Source: Nostoc sp. NMS8 (lineage in GTDB: Bacteria > Cyanobacteriota > Cyanobacteriia > Cyanobacteriales > Nostocaceae). From it: a stretch of DNA of 64,000 bases. The stretch covers positions 124,001 through 188,000 of the forward strand of contig NZ_JABXKK010000062.1 in the NCBI RefSeq assembly GCF_017115045.1. Direction: 5' to 3'. Shown piece by piece: positions 46,287-54,578 of this stretch (its first letter is position 1; each line of letters begins with the position of its first letter). The position numbers and the translations under genes were made by a program. A model generated the notes under the pieces. That model was not told the origin of the DNA and did no database searches. It worked only from the letters and a program-made list of their open reading frames with translations.

Positions 46287-46804
46287 AGCCTAGAGGTGGG
46301 AACTACACCTGCTGAGTAACTTAACAACGTTAATTTGATAGAACAGTAAATAATTTATTACCCAACTCTTTTTTCTAGGAGTGTAATGGCTACGTCACGC
46401 ACCCCCACTTTCCTCTCGAAAAGATGCCTTGAGGACAGGAAAGCGATTAGAACAAGCAGCAACTAAAAACCCCTCCAAGCTCGGCTACCGTGTATACACA
46501 AGTCCAGCCACGAGTTTCCAGCCAAGAAAGATAGATTCAAATTCCCAGATAAGCTGTTGTGATTATAGTTTGCACATTGAGGCGGCCGGGGAGTAGGGTG
46601 TAAGGTAGAGGATAATCATGCTGTGATGCAATTTGCAGGTGCAACAGCTTATCTAGGTTACTTCAATCGATAACCTCTGTGAGTCAAATTTCCACAATCT
46701 ATCTTTAACTGCACGGTATTGGGATAAAATTGATTGATCGCTTTTTCAGTAAGAAAGAAAAAGTCCACTACCCTAAATTAGAGTTGAGAGCGAAAAGTGG
46801 ATCT
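46287..46804. other. Intergenic region upstream of the DODA-like gene
   Basis: About 518 bases. It contains the palindromic element at 46549-46652 and, before it (46380-46540), a stretch with no recognised gene. The promoters of both divergent neighbours must lie here; no boxes are assignable. Confidence 0.5.
46549..46652. repeat. MITE-like palindromic element, copy 2
   Basis: 104 bp with the same perfect 11-bp ends as 3911-4037 (ATAAGCTGTTG / CAACAGCTTAT). It is shorter by about 23 bases in the middle, in a purine-rich stretch of AGGGTG-like units. Non-coding. Confidence 0.75.
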
Positions 46805-47170
46805 ATGAAAGAAGATGCTATAGAGATCGCTGGTTTTCACGCTCATGTTTACTTCGATACTGCCAGTCAGGATGTAGCTGCGCGTGTACGTGAAGGATTG
46901 GGCGCTAGGTTTGACGTGCAACTCGGACGCTGGTTTGACCACCCCATTGGCCCCCACCCACAGGGGATGTATCAAGTTGCTTTCTTACCGAATCAATTCG
47001 ATCGAGTCGTTCCTTGGTTAATGCTCAATCGTGAGGGATTGGATATTCTTGTCCACCCAAATACAGGCGATGCTGTCTCCGATCATACGGAGCATTCTTT
47101 ATGGTTAGGAAAAAAGCTAGATTTGAATATTGAGTTTCTTCGACAGGTTAGTTCAACTTCATCTAATTAA
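46805..47170 (+). CDS. DOPA 4,5-dioxygenase-like protein
   Basis: 121 residues from ATG 46805; a TTG at 46730 would add 25 residues without domain content. Landmarks of the DOPA dioxygenase-like family are FHAHVYFD at the start, IGPHPQGMYQVAF and LDILVHPNTGDAVSDHTEHSLWLG, whose histidines would bind iron. Family members open catechol rings (extradiol cleavage); the bacterial substrate is usually unknown. Length matches the family (about 110-120). Stands alone between divergent and convergent neighbours. Confidence 0.85.
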   Translation: MKEDAIEIAGFHAHVYFDTASQDVAARVREGLGARFDVQLGRWFDHPIGPHPQGMYQVAFLPNQFDRVVPWLMLNREGLDILVHPNTGDAVSDHTEHSLWLGKKLDLNIEFLRQVSSTSSN

Positions 47171-47424
47171 GGGAAGTAACCGACTTTATTGAGTAAAAGT
47201 TCTGAACTGGGGCGTGAAACTTTTTCTATTGTGATTAATAAAGTCCAATTTCTTGATAAATATAAGTTTCAGCCTATACTTAAGAATAAGAATTAAATAA
47301 CATACAATTGATGTCCCTGGTTTACCTCACCCTCAATCCCTCTTTTTATAAAAGAGAGGGAGGCTAGAGACAGGATGAAGTTTTCCATCTTATTTAATTC
47401 ACGTTCCTTAAGTTAAGTCTAGCG

Positions 47425-47467
47425 GAAAATAACTCCTCTTGTAGAGATGGCAAGAGGAGTTATTTTC
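47425..47467. terminator. Perfect 17-bp hairpin between convergent genes
   Basis: Arms GAAAATAACTCCTCTTG (47425-47441) and CAAGAGGAGTTATTTTC (47451-47467), 9-base loop. It lies between the DODA-like gene (+) and the small gene at 47513 (-) and could end both transcripts; the arm ends are T-rich on either strand. It is the main structure in the 342-base spacer 47171-47512, which otherwise shows no gene. Confidence 0.75.
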
Positions 47468-47512
47468 TAAGAGATCTGTGGTATTGTAACGTTCTGCATC
47501 CGCAATAAATAG

Positions 47513-47821
47513 TTATTCTTGCCTACTTACTTGCTTGAGTAAAGCTATCCACATATCAGATGGATCGGAATAGTAATCAATTTCTTCAACTTGATATTGA
47601 TAAGATTCACAACCTTCTCGTAAGATAATGCGATCGCAGGGTTTGATGCCTATCCCTACTCCAGTCATGTAGCCAATCATTCCTTCATTGAGGCGCTCAA
47701 ATACGTAGTCGCTCCCCCAAATTTGTTGACTATAATCGTGTATTCTATTCTTCTGTTTTAATTTTGTGGCTGAAGAGATAACCAAAGATAATTTATTTAA
47801 AAAACTAAAACTTAAGTTCAT
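47513..47821 (-). CDS. Small hypothetical protein, 102 residues
   Basis: Soluble, no signal peptide of standard form although the start (LSFSFLNKLSLVISSATKL) is mildly hydrophobic. The C-terminal 60 residues (GIGIKPCDRIILREGCESYQYQVEEIDYYSDPSDMW in parts) suggest a small beta-barrel-like domain of the kind found in cyanobacterial proteins of unknown role. ATG start at 47821. No operon partner. Codon use looks normal, and the terminator-like hairpin downstream supports transcription. Confidence 0.7.
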   Translation of the reverse strand: MNLSFSFLNKLSLVISSATKLKQKNRIHDYSQQIWGSDYVFERLNEGMIGYMTGVGIGIKPCDRIILREGCESYQYQVEEIDYYSDPSDMWIALLKQVSRQE

Positions 47822-48059
47822 ACCTATCCTAATTGAAGAGAAGGCACTTAATAAAAATTAAAAAGTAGAATTGATAATTTATAAAGCTAACTTACTTAAA
47901 GTTACGGTAATTTTAACCGTAAATTCAACTGTAAAACCACCTAATTATTAGATAAAGTTTTGTGAGATATGAGTGTTGATTACTTAACAATATTATAAAG
48001 TTTTTGGATCTTGAAAATGTCGTTTAGGTATATTTTTTAATATAAATAGTATTTAGTAT

Positions 48060-48650
48060 CTACTTGTGGGTTTTTAGGGCTACATCTATCTGCTTCAGTA
48101 ATACTTCTAGGGTGGAGGAGTTATCTAAAACAACATCTGCATGAGCCACTTTTTCTTCAATAGATAATTGGCTGTTAATCCTAGCTTGTGCCTGATCTCT
48201 ATTTAAATGGTTTCGCTGTATCAATCTTTGTAGTTGTTGCTCTTGAGAACAACGCACTACCCAGATTTCTGTAACTAAATCAGTCATCCCAGCTTCAAAT
48301 AATAGAGGCACTACTAACACCAATATTTGTGAGGAAGACTGGGAAATTGCTTTGAGGAAGCGATCGCGCACGTCAGGGTGAATCAAATTGTCTATCCAGT
48401 TGCGTTCATCTTGACGATTAAAGATAATTTCGCCTAGCTTTTGGCGGTTGAGGCTGCCATCTGGTAGTAAAATTTGTTCGCCGTAACGCCCTGCAATCGC
48501 ACCCAGAATCGGCGAACCTAAAGATACTGCCTCTCTAGCATAAATATCTGCATCCAAAATCGGCAAATTATAAACGCTAGCTAAATAATTGGTGACAGTG
48601 GTTTTGCCTGTGGCAATACCTCCAGTTAAGCCGATTATACGTTTAGGCAT
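48060..48650 (-). CDS. coaE: Dephospho-CoA kinase
   Basis: 196 residues. Catalyses the last step of coenzyme A synthesis, ATP-dependent phosphorylation of dephospho-CoA. P-loop GLTGGIATGKTTV at residues 6-18, the conserved DAD in ILDADIYARE, the lid block RQKLGEIIFNRQDERNWIDNLIHP and VPLLFEAGM are all present and intact. Length is normal for the family. It follows the cobA-hemD fusion on the same strand, separated by 138 bases of heptamer repeats that begin directly at its start codon, so its leader has no ordinary ribosome site. Confidence 0.95.
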   Translation of the reverse strand: MPKRIIGLTGGIATGKTTVTNYLASVYNLPILDADIYAREAVSLGSPILGAIAGRYGEQILLPDGSLNRQKLGEIIFNRQDERNWIDNLIHPDVRDRFLKAISQSSSQILVLVVPLLFEAGMTDLVTEIWVVRCSQEQQLQRLIQRNHLNRDQAQARINSQLSIEEKVAHADVVLDNSSTLEVLLKQIDVALKTHK

Positions 48651-48718
48651 TGGGGATTAGGGATTAGGGATTGAGGATTGAGGATTGGGGATTGGGGATT
48701 GAGGATTAGGGATTGGGA
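48651..48718. repeat. Heptanucleotide tandem repeats (STRR) in the coaE leader
   Basis: About nine units of GGGGATT, AGGGATT and GAGGATT in a row on the plus strand, touching the coaE ATG. A second run of the same type (CCCAATCCCCAGTCCCCAAT) is at 48757-48782, with others at about 50410-50470 and 63013-63048. Such degenerate heptamers are known in heterocystous cyanobacteria and support the host assignment. Confidence 0.85.
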
Positions 48719-48788
48719 ACAGACTTCTTCAATAATTCTTCCTTGTCCTTGATTCCCAGTACCCAATCCCCAGTCCCCAATCCCTCAT

Positions 48789-50384
48789 CTAAGAATTTGT
48801 CGCCCATAGGATCAGTGCTTCGGTTAAACCATCTAAAGTATATTCTTCAGCTTCTACATCCACACGTCCGAATAAAGTATGGCAAGTTTTGGAGGTTTGG
48901 GGGCCGATAGAGGCAATACAAACGCCCTCTAAGAGTTGGCTAGCATCAGAGTTGTGGGAAAATATGTTGTTAGTAAGTTGACAGAAAAATTGCACAGTTT
49001 TAGAACTGGCAAAGGTAATTATGTCTACCTTGCGGTTTTGCAGAGCCAACTCTGCTGCACGTGGAATACTACTAGGACAACAAGATTGATATGCAGCAAC
49101 TTCTGTTACCTTTGCTCCCTTGATAGTTAATTCCTTAACTAAAACTTCTCTTCCACCGCTTTCAACTCTGGGAAATAAAACCGTTTTACCATCCAGTTGC
49201 TCTGGGAAATTTTCTACTAAAGAATCGGCAACAAAATTGGGGGGAATAAAATCTGCTTGCAGAGAGCGTTGTTTGAGACTTTGGGCTGTTTTCTCACCAA
49301 CAACGGCAATTTTGACACCTGCTAAGGCACGGGTATCTTTACCTTGGGCATTTAGCCTTTCAAAAAAGTAGTCTATGCCATTGGTAGAAGTGAGAATTAA
49401 CCAGTCGAAGTCAGATAAATGAGCGATCGCACGATCTAAAGCTTCCCAATTGGAAGGCGGGCCGATTTCTAAGGTAGGCATTTCGATGACTGTTGCACCT
49501 AATGCGATCAGGCGATCGCTAAATTGACTCGACTGGCTAACTGAACGTGTCACTAAAATTATTTTACCAGTAAGAGGAGATTGGGAGAAGTTGCTTGACA
49601 TAGCAGGGAGGCTAAAAGTTTTGGCTGTAGTCGAATCCTGACAATCTATTTTCTCAGGTTGTAAGTACTTGCGTAGCCCAACAACTTCGCCAATCACAAT
49701 TACCGCTGGAGAAAGGGATAATCCGGTGGTTTGTTCCAAAATATTGCCTAGTTGCGCTGTCCAAATTTGTTGATTAGGAGTTCCCGCCCAACGGATGATG
49801 GCAATGGGTGTTAAGTGTGATCGCCCGTGCCGCATCAGTTGATCTACAATCTCTGCTAGATGCTGCCCTCCCATCAAAATTACCAGTGTCTCTAACCGTG
49901 AAAGTGCCTCCCAGTCTAAAACCTCTGGTTCATGCGCTGTCAATACTGCAAAAGCGCGGCTTAACACCGGATCTGTCAGGGGAATTCCTGCTAACAAAGG
50001 TGCTGCAAGGGCTGAGGAAATTCCTGGTATCAGTTCAAAATCACAACCGGATGCTTTCAACGCTTCAATTTCAGAAGTGCAACGCCCAAAAATCAACGGA
50101 TCGCCTGATTTCAGCCTTACAACTTGTTTTCCTTGCAGACAGTGGGTTACAAGTAACTTGTTAATTTCTCCTTGGCTTGTACTGGGTTTACCACCGCGTT
50201 TGCCAACATCCAACTTGAGGCAATCATCTGGTACGCACTGCAATAATTGAGCATCTACTAAAGCATCGTAAACCAACACCTGAGCAGCAGCTAAAAGATT
50301 GTAGGCTTTTACTGTCAGGTATGCCACATCTCCAGGCCCAGCACCTACGAGGTAGACTTTCCCCCTTTCTTGATTCACAATCAT
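48789..50384 (-). CDS. cobA-hemD: Fused uroporphyrinogen-III C-methyltransferase / uroporphyrinogen-III synthase
   Basis: 531 residues. The N-terminal SUMT domain (about 8-245) has VYLVGAGPGD, VRLKSGDPLIFGR, and ELIPGISSALAAPLLAGIPLT. It methylates uroporphyrinogen III to precorrin-2, the entry to sirohaem and cobalamin. The C-terminal HemD domain (about 270-530) has ILVTRSVSQSSQF, then DWLILTSTNGIDYFFERL and VDIITFASSKTVQFF. It closes hydroxymethylbilane to uroporphyrinogen III. The fusion places two consecutive steps in one protein and feeds the CobN pathway whose gene lies at the left edge. Located upstream of coaE on the same strand. Confidence 0.92.
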   Translation of the reverse strand: MIVNQERGKVYLVGAGPGDVAYLTVKAYNLLAAAQVLVYDALVDAQLLQCVPDDCLKLDVGKRGGKPSTSQGEINKLLVTHCLQGKQVVRLKSGDPLIFGRCTSEIEALKASGCDFELIPGISSALAAPLLAGIPLTDPVLSRAFAVLTAHEPEVLDWEALSRLETLVILMGGQHLAEIVDQLMRHGRSHLTPIAIIRWAGTPNQQIWTAQLGNILEQTTGLSLSPAVIVIGEVVGLRKYLQPEKIDCQDSTTAKTFSLPAMSSNFSQSPLTGKIILVTRSVSQSSQFSDRLIALGATVIEMPTLEIGPPSNWEALDRAIAHLSDFDWLILTSTNGIDYFFERLNAQGKDTRALAGVKIAVVGEKTAQSLKQRSLQADFIPPNFVADSLVENFPEQLDGKTVLFPRVESGGREVLVKELTIKGAKVTEVAAYQSCCPSSIPRAAELALQNRKVDIITFASSKTVQFFCQLTNNIFSHNSDASQLLEGVCIASIGPQTSKTCHTLFGRVDVEAEEYTLDGLTEALILWATNS

Positions 50385-50476
50385 TTGTCATTTGTCAATA
50401 GTTCTTCTTCCCCAATTCCCAGTCCCCATTACCCCTTATCCCCAGAGGGGGCCCCACCTTCCCCAATCCCCTTTCT

Positions 50477-51706
50477 TCAATTCGTTCGGGTATTAATTTT
50501 TTGAATGAGCTGATCGACTTGCTCAACCATCTCCTTGTTTTCTTCTGCTTGGAATAACTCTCTGGCTTTTTTGAAATTTAAAATCGCTTCTTCTAGCTGT
50601 TTTTCTCTGCCCAAAGTGATGGCTAAATTATAGTAAGCATAAGCATAGTTGGGTACGAGGCTAATAGCTTTTTTGTAATGTGCGATCGCTTCTTGTGGCT
50701 TACCTTGATCGTCCATCGCATTTGCCAAACCCGTGTAAGCTTGTGCATGTTTCGGATCGAGGCGAATCGCTTGAGTATATTCGGCGATGGCTTGGGGTAA
50801 CTGCTCTTGAGCGTATAAAGCACTTGCTAAATTATAGTGAGCGTCTGCATACTTGGGATTGAAACTTATAGCTTTTTTGTATTGTGCGATCGCATTTTCT
50901 AGCTTGCCTTGAGCGTATAGAGCATTTCCCAAGGCGTTATAACCTGCTGGATTTTTCGGATCGAAGCTAATGGCTGCTGTATATTCTGCGACTGCTTCTG
51001 TTGGTTTTCCTTGAGCGTACAAAGCGTTACCTAAATAATAGTGAGCGTCTGCATACTTGGGATCAAAGCTTATGGCTTTTTTGTATTGTGCGATCGCTTC
51101 TTCTAGTTTGCCTTGATCGTATAAAACAGTTCCCAAACGTGCGTAAGTCGGGGCATAATCTGGTTTAAGGCGAATCGCTTGAGTATATTCGGTAATTGCT
51201 TCTGTGAGCTTGCCTTGAGCGTAGAAAGCATTTCCTAAGTTATAGTGAGCTTCAGCATACTTGGGTTCGAGGTTAATGGCTTTTTTGTATTGTGCGATCG
51301 CTGCTTCTAATTGATCTACTCTCGCTAAAGTCAAACCCAAATTAAAGTATGCTCCAGAATCTTGAGGATCGAGGCTAATGGCTTTTTTGTATTGTGCGAT
51401 CGCTTCTTGTGGTTTACCTTGATCGTCGAGGGTATTTCCCAAACCAATATAAGCTTGTGCAAAGTTGGGTTGCAGTTCAATTGCCCTCCGAAAAGCCGCC
51501 TCCGCTCCTTTGAAATCTCCTTGTTTATAGAGATTATTTCCTTGCTCAAAGTTAGCCTCTGCGTTTTTGTTCTGAGGAAGTGCTGCTCGATCTGAGTCTG
51601 GAATTTTTGCTAAAACAACGCCAACATCTTTACCAAAGGTAGTATTTCCATTGCTCAAACACAAGCAGATAATAGCTGCTACCAGTAGATTCTTATTTCT
51701 CAGCAT
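50477..51706 (-). CDS. Secreted TPR-repeat protein
   Basis: 409 residues from ATG 51706; a TTG 13 codons earlier is possible but places an extra tail before a normal signal peptide (LLVAAIICLCLSNGNTTFG). About ten TPR units of 34 residues follow (AQYKKAISLDP, AQYKKAINLEP, AQYKKAISFDP and similar), with a repeated DNA pattern every 102 bases. TPR arrays bind proteins; the partner is unknown. Mapped periplasmic or membrane-attached by its signal peptide. It lies 92 bases upstream of the cobA-hemD gene on the same strand, the spacer holding CCCCAAT-type repeats. Confidence 0.85.
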   Translation of the reverse strand: MLRNKNLLVAAIICLCLSNGNTTFGKDVGVVLAKIPDSDRAALPQNKNAEANFEQGNNLYKQGDFKGAEAAFRRAIELQPNFAQAYIGLGNTLDDQGKPQEAIAQYKKAISLDPQDSGAYFNLGLTLARVDQLEAAIAQYKKAINLEPKYAEAHYNLGNAFYAQGKLTEAITEYTQAIRLKPDYAPTYARLGTVLYDQGKLEEAIAQYKKAISFDPKYADAHYYLGNALYAQGKPTEAVAEYTAAISFDPKNPAGYNALGNALYAQGKLENAIAQYKKAISFNPKYADAHYNLASALYAQEQLPQAIAEYTQAIRLDPKHAQAYTGLANAMDDQGKPQEAIAHYKKAISLVPNYAYAYYNLAITLGREKQLEEAILNFKKARELFQAEENKEMVEQVDQLIQKINTRTN

Positions 51707-52008
51707 TTTTCTTACCTTACCTGCTTGCTTTACACTTAATATCAAGTTCGGCTAATGGCCATCACAAAATACCCTAACCCCTCTGTGCTGGCTCCGAAAG
51801 GAGCAAAAGCGTAGCTTTGGGTTATAGTACAAATTATAAGTGATTAGGCTAACTTGATACAAGTGTACTCTCATATAATTGTTTATTTGTACACAATAGA
51901 TGGAGCTTTATTAGGAGTAAAAAATCGTTTTTTAGGTAATTGCTGATACTTTTATTCCCATAAGTTTAATACAGCAGTTTTCATGTATTTGAACTACATC
52001 TGTCGTAA

Positions 52009-52244
52009 GGGCACAGCAATGCTCATTAGTTTAAACTTAACGCGAAACCGATTGTCCGCCCGGAATTAAAATTCCCGTCTCATAACCAAAGTCATCTGAA
52101 GATGACTAAATATCGCCAAAAATCTCCAGTCTACTTCAGTAAACTTAAGCTAAAATCCAAAAAAATTTATTTCCGGGCGGGCATGGAAGGCAACAGATAA
52201 GCTATTTCCAGCTTAAGTTGACACCTATGAGCAATGCTGTGCCC
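52009..52244. repeat. Nested palindromic elements
   Basis: Outer arms GGGCACAGCAATGCTCAT (52009-52026) and ATGAGCAATGCTGTGCCC (52227-52244) pair except at one position. Inside are perfect inner arms CCGCCCGGAA (52056-52065) and TTCCGGGCGG (52171-52180). This fits a 125-bp element inserted into an older 111-bp one. No coding capacity. Confidence 0.7.
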
Positions 52245-52345
52245 CTACCGCGTAGTCTATTTACCTGAAAATAGCTGTAATGTGAATGCGGTTAGTTAAA
52301 AAAATGACTTTAAATCAAGAGTTAAACTTTAACTTACCTGTATTG

Positions 52346-52419
52346 CAATAGACTTGGGTTTTCGAGACGCGATAAATCGCCGTCTCTACAAGTGTTTTGG
52401 ACTGAACTGAACTGTATTG
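52346..52419 (+). mobile_element. 74-bp miniature element, diverged copy 3
   Basis: Ends CAATAG and GTATTG and shares the GGGTTTTCGAGACGCGATAA core with the 76-bp elements at 29908 and 45299 (in the orientation of the first). The middle has the CTCTACAAG variant. Flanking bases do not give a clean target duplication, so this copy is older or recombined. Confidence 0.65.
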
Positions 52420-52554
52420 ACTTAATATTGGAACATAATTAAGATAGACACTCGGAAATTCCCAAATAAAAACCATTCCCATCATTATGGTGAGAATTGC
52501 AAAAAAATTAGGAGACAGAACAGGAAAATTTAATCTTCACAATTCTCATTCAAC

Positions 52555-53028
52555 TTAAGATTCACTTGACTTAATACTCATTTTATCTAACAATTTAGTG
52601 ATTTTTTGAGCTTTTTCAGGTTGCCGCTGTTTTTGTAATAAATCTTTAGCTTGTATCAGGTTAGTTTTCGCTTCTTCTTCTCGCTTTTGCTGCATGAGAA
52701 TGTTTGCCAGACGCAAGTAAGCATCAGGATTTTTCGGGCTGCGGCGAATTACTTCTTGGAATAATTCTGTTGCTTCTTTTACTTGTCCTTGCTGGTTTAA
52801 AACATCTCCCAAAAACAAACGCACGACATCATTTGTAGAGTTGATGGAAATCACTTTGCGAAAGGCTGCTTCTGCACCTTGGTAATCTTTTGCTTGAGCA
52901 AGATTGATGCCTTTTTGAAACAAGTCTGAGGTTATCAAAGTTTTCCAAGCGAAATAACCAAGGATTGACAGACTGAGAACAACTACAACAGCAGCGATAA
53001 TCGAACTAGTGGGAAAGGTTTCTAGCAT
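52555..53028 (-). CDS. Membrane-anchored small TPR protein
   Basis: 157 residues. One N-terminal membrane helix (about 8-28, IIAAVVVVLSLSILGYFAWK) followed by three TPR units (GINLAQAKDYQGAEAAFRKV, then VKEATELFQEVIRRSP, then EEEAKTNLIQAKDLL). The start lies 3 bases after the stop of the homogentisate phytyltransferase gene, so the two are probably cotranscribed. A scaffold for a membrane enzyme is one reading; no partner is established. Confidence 0.85.
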   Translation of the reverse strand: MLETFPTSSIIAAVVVVLSLSILGYFAWKTLITSDLFQKGINLAQAKDYQGAEAAFRKVISINSTNDVVRLFLGDVLNQQGQVKEATELFQEVIRRSPKNPDAYLRLANILMQQKREEEAKTNLIQAKDLLQKQRQPEKAQKITKLLDKMSIKSSES

Positions 53029-53031
53029 TGT

Positions 53032-54015
53032 CTAAGCCAAAAGACAGGCGATAGGAAAAATCAGATATTCCATAAAAAAGAGTTTCCAGATAAATTGGTA
53101 GAATTGAGCGATCGCACTTTTATCTTGTAAGTCTACCGTCAAACTCCGCAACCACAGCCAAGCCAACAGCCCCAAATGAGTAACTATCAAGAATATGGGA
53201 TTAACTGAGGCGACGTGTAGCACCCCAACCAGAATAATTCCCAAATAGCAGGCAGTTATTACCCAAAGAGACAAATTAAACACAGCTTGCGAGCCGAGTT
53301 TGATGGTGAAAGTAGTAATATTGTAGAGGCGATCGCCTTCCATATCGGGGATATCTTTAAAAATCGCGATCGCAAAGGTAAACACCAAAATAAATAACGT
53401 CAGCACCCATACCACAGGCGGAATTGTTTGGCTTTGGTGCAACGCCCAACTGTAATGCAGATATAACCCTAAGTTCACAATCGTACCGCGCACCGAAAAA
53501 ATACACAGCGCCGCCCAAACGGGAAACTGTTTCAAGCGAATTGGCGGTAAAGAATAAGCAGTACCAATGGCCAAACTAATCGCCACCATCCCCAATAAGA
53601 ACGGGCCAGTTAGCCACGCCACAACCAGCGCCAAAATCCCAGTAGAAGCAACAATTAATTGCCCTGTTTGCTGAGAAAACTCACCAGATGCTAGGGGTAA
53701 ATGAGGCTTATTAATCTTGTCAATTTCCACATCTTCTAATTGATTCAGCCCCACAATGTAGACATTGCCACACAGACAAGCAATCCATGCGCCCAACAAA
53801 GGGAGTAGTGAATACCTTGTAGAGACGCGATTCATCACGTCTATATTTATCGCACCTGTACTAATGGCAACAGCAATTAAATATAAACCCAAAACACTTA
53901 GGCTTGTACCAATAATTGTGTGCGGGCGAGAGAATTTCCAGAAAGCGTATAACCACTGGAAATATGATTGAACGGGTTTGCCTGATAAAGGGCTGTTTTG
54001 AGAACTCTGGCTCAT
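53032..54015 (-). CDS. hpt: Homogentisate phytyltransferase (UbiA family)
   Basis: 327 residues, about nine membrane helices. Joins homogentisate and phytyl diphosphate in tocopherol synthesis, in the thylakoid or plasma membrane. Two prenyl-diphosphate/Mg2+ motifs are intact: NQLEDVEIDKINKPHLPL and FKDIPDMEGDRLYNITTF. The opening FWKFSRPHTIIGTSLSVLGLYL matches the cyanobacterial enzyme rather than chlorophyll or plastoquinone prenyltransferases. Between helices 1 and 2 the loop contains INIDVMNRVSTRYS, encoded by an interspersed repeat (53816-53849), yet the frame is open. Upstream lies a repeat-rich 563-base spacer. Confidence 0.92.
   Translation of the reverse strand: MSQSSQNSPLSGKPVQSYFQWLYAFWKFSRPHTIIGTSLSVLGLYLIAVAISTGAINIDVMNRVSTRYSLLPLLGAWIACLCGNVYIVGLNQLEDVEIDKINKPHLPLASGEFSQQTGQLIVASTGILALVVAWLTGPFLLGMVAISLAIGTAYSLPPIRLKQFPVWAALCIFSVRGTIVNLGLYLHYSWALHQSQTIPPVVWVLTLFILVFTFAIAIFKDIPDMEGDRLYNITTFTIKLGSQAVFNLSLWVITACYLGIILVGVLHVASVNPIFLIVTHLGLLAWLWLRSLTVDLQDKSAIAQFYQFIWKLFFMEYLIFPIACLLA
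53816..53849. repeat. Interspersed repeat lying in frame inside the phytyltransferase gene
   Basis: CTTGTAGAGACGCGATTCAT and the following CACGTCT make the same sequence type as the repeats at 20701-20730, 40623-40679 and 52365-52389. AGACG (53823-53827) and CGTCT (53838-53842) are its arms. In the reading frame it encodes about 11 residues of a loop. Confidence 0.75.
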
Positions 54016-54158
54016 GAGTAGCTTAAATACTGTATTCTGGCTAGTTGTTAATCATTGTTACAGAATTTGGTCATTAACAAGAACCAAAAACCTACATAGT
54101 ATCTAAGTAAGCCGATGAGAAAAATTTAATGTATATTATGAAGAAATATAAATTAGCT

Positions 54159-54233
54159 GTAGGGTGTGTTATGCCGTAGGCTAACGCACCTGAGATTGTT
54201 GACGATGGAGCGCTTGGCGACAACACACCCTAC
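54159..54233. repeat. 75-bp palindromic repeat GTAGGGTGTGTT...
   Basis: Perfect 12-bp arms GTAGGGTGTGTT (54159-54170) and AACACACCCTAC (54222-54233). The interior carries GTTATGCCGTAGGCTAACGC. This type is widely dispersed in cyanobacterial genomes. Non-coding here. Confidence 0.75.
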
Positions 54234-54504
54234 ATTAAAATTCCTTAATATAGCTGGAAATATTACCACAAAGTTACTTATATCTTCGGTTCTTCAGTAC
54301 CTTTGATGCTCAAGTTCCAGTTAAAAATCTCAGAAGTCTCGCCATTTGCAGGTGGAGCTTTTACCATAGTGCTGAGTACTGATCTTACTCAGCACTCAGC
54401 ACTCTAAGCCGTTGCGCTTTGCTTCACACAACCGACATTTTTCACAAAGCCAAGCGTATTGAACTATAGAATTGCTATTTGATTGGCTCTCCACCAAGAT
54501 AAAA

Positions 54505-54545
54505 ATATCCCCGACTTCTTTAAGAAGTCAGGGATCTTTTTGTTC
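54505..54545. terminator. Bidirectional terminator-like hairpin
   Basis: CCCCGACTTCTT (54509-54520) pairs with AAGAAGTCAGGG (54522-54533) apart from one position. A run of T follows on the plus strand (TCTTTTTG) and a run of A precedes it (AAAAATA), so it can end transcripts in both directions, mainly that of the small gene 54579-54728. Confidence 0.7.
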
Positions 54546-54578
54546 ATAACTATTTTTTAAATGCTGTATCAGCACCTA

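Larger units (their letters stand above)
51707..52554. other. Long repeat-rich intergenic region
   Basis: About 850 bases without a supported gene. It holds a GGCTCCGAAAGGAGC hairpin (51789-51803), the nested palindromic elements 52009-52244 and a miniature element at 52346-52419. The promoter of the TPR gene should be near 51720-51900, which is AT-rich. Confidence 0.6.
54016..54578. other. Intergenic region between the phytyltransferase and small 49-residue gene
   Basis: About 563 bases. Contents are the 75-bp palindromic element 54159-54233, a CAGCACTCAGCACT direct repeat with AGTGCTGAGTACTG (54370-54402), a fragment ending AAGCGTATTG related to the miniature element ends, and a terminator. 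No other gene is seen. Confidence 0.55.

Noticed and set aside
46380..46540. Possible short gene (26-codon frame from ATG 46386) or structured RNA
   Set aside because: No ribosome site, no recognisable family and no clear conserved fold by eye.
48651..48718. Possible CRISPR array
   Set aside because: Units are contiguous degenerate heptamers without spacers; it is an STRR array.
49808..50164. 118-codon plus-strand frame opposite cobA-hemD
   Set aside because: Antisense shadow of the methyltransferase domain; no ribosome site and no domain.
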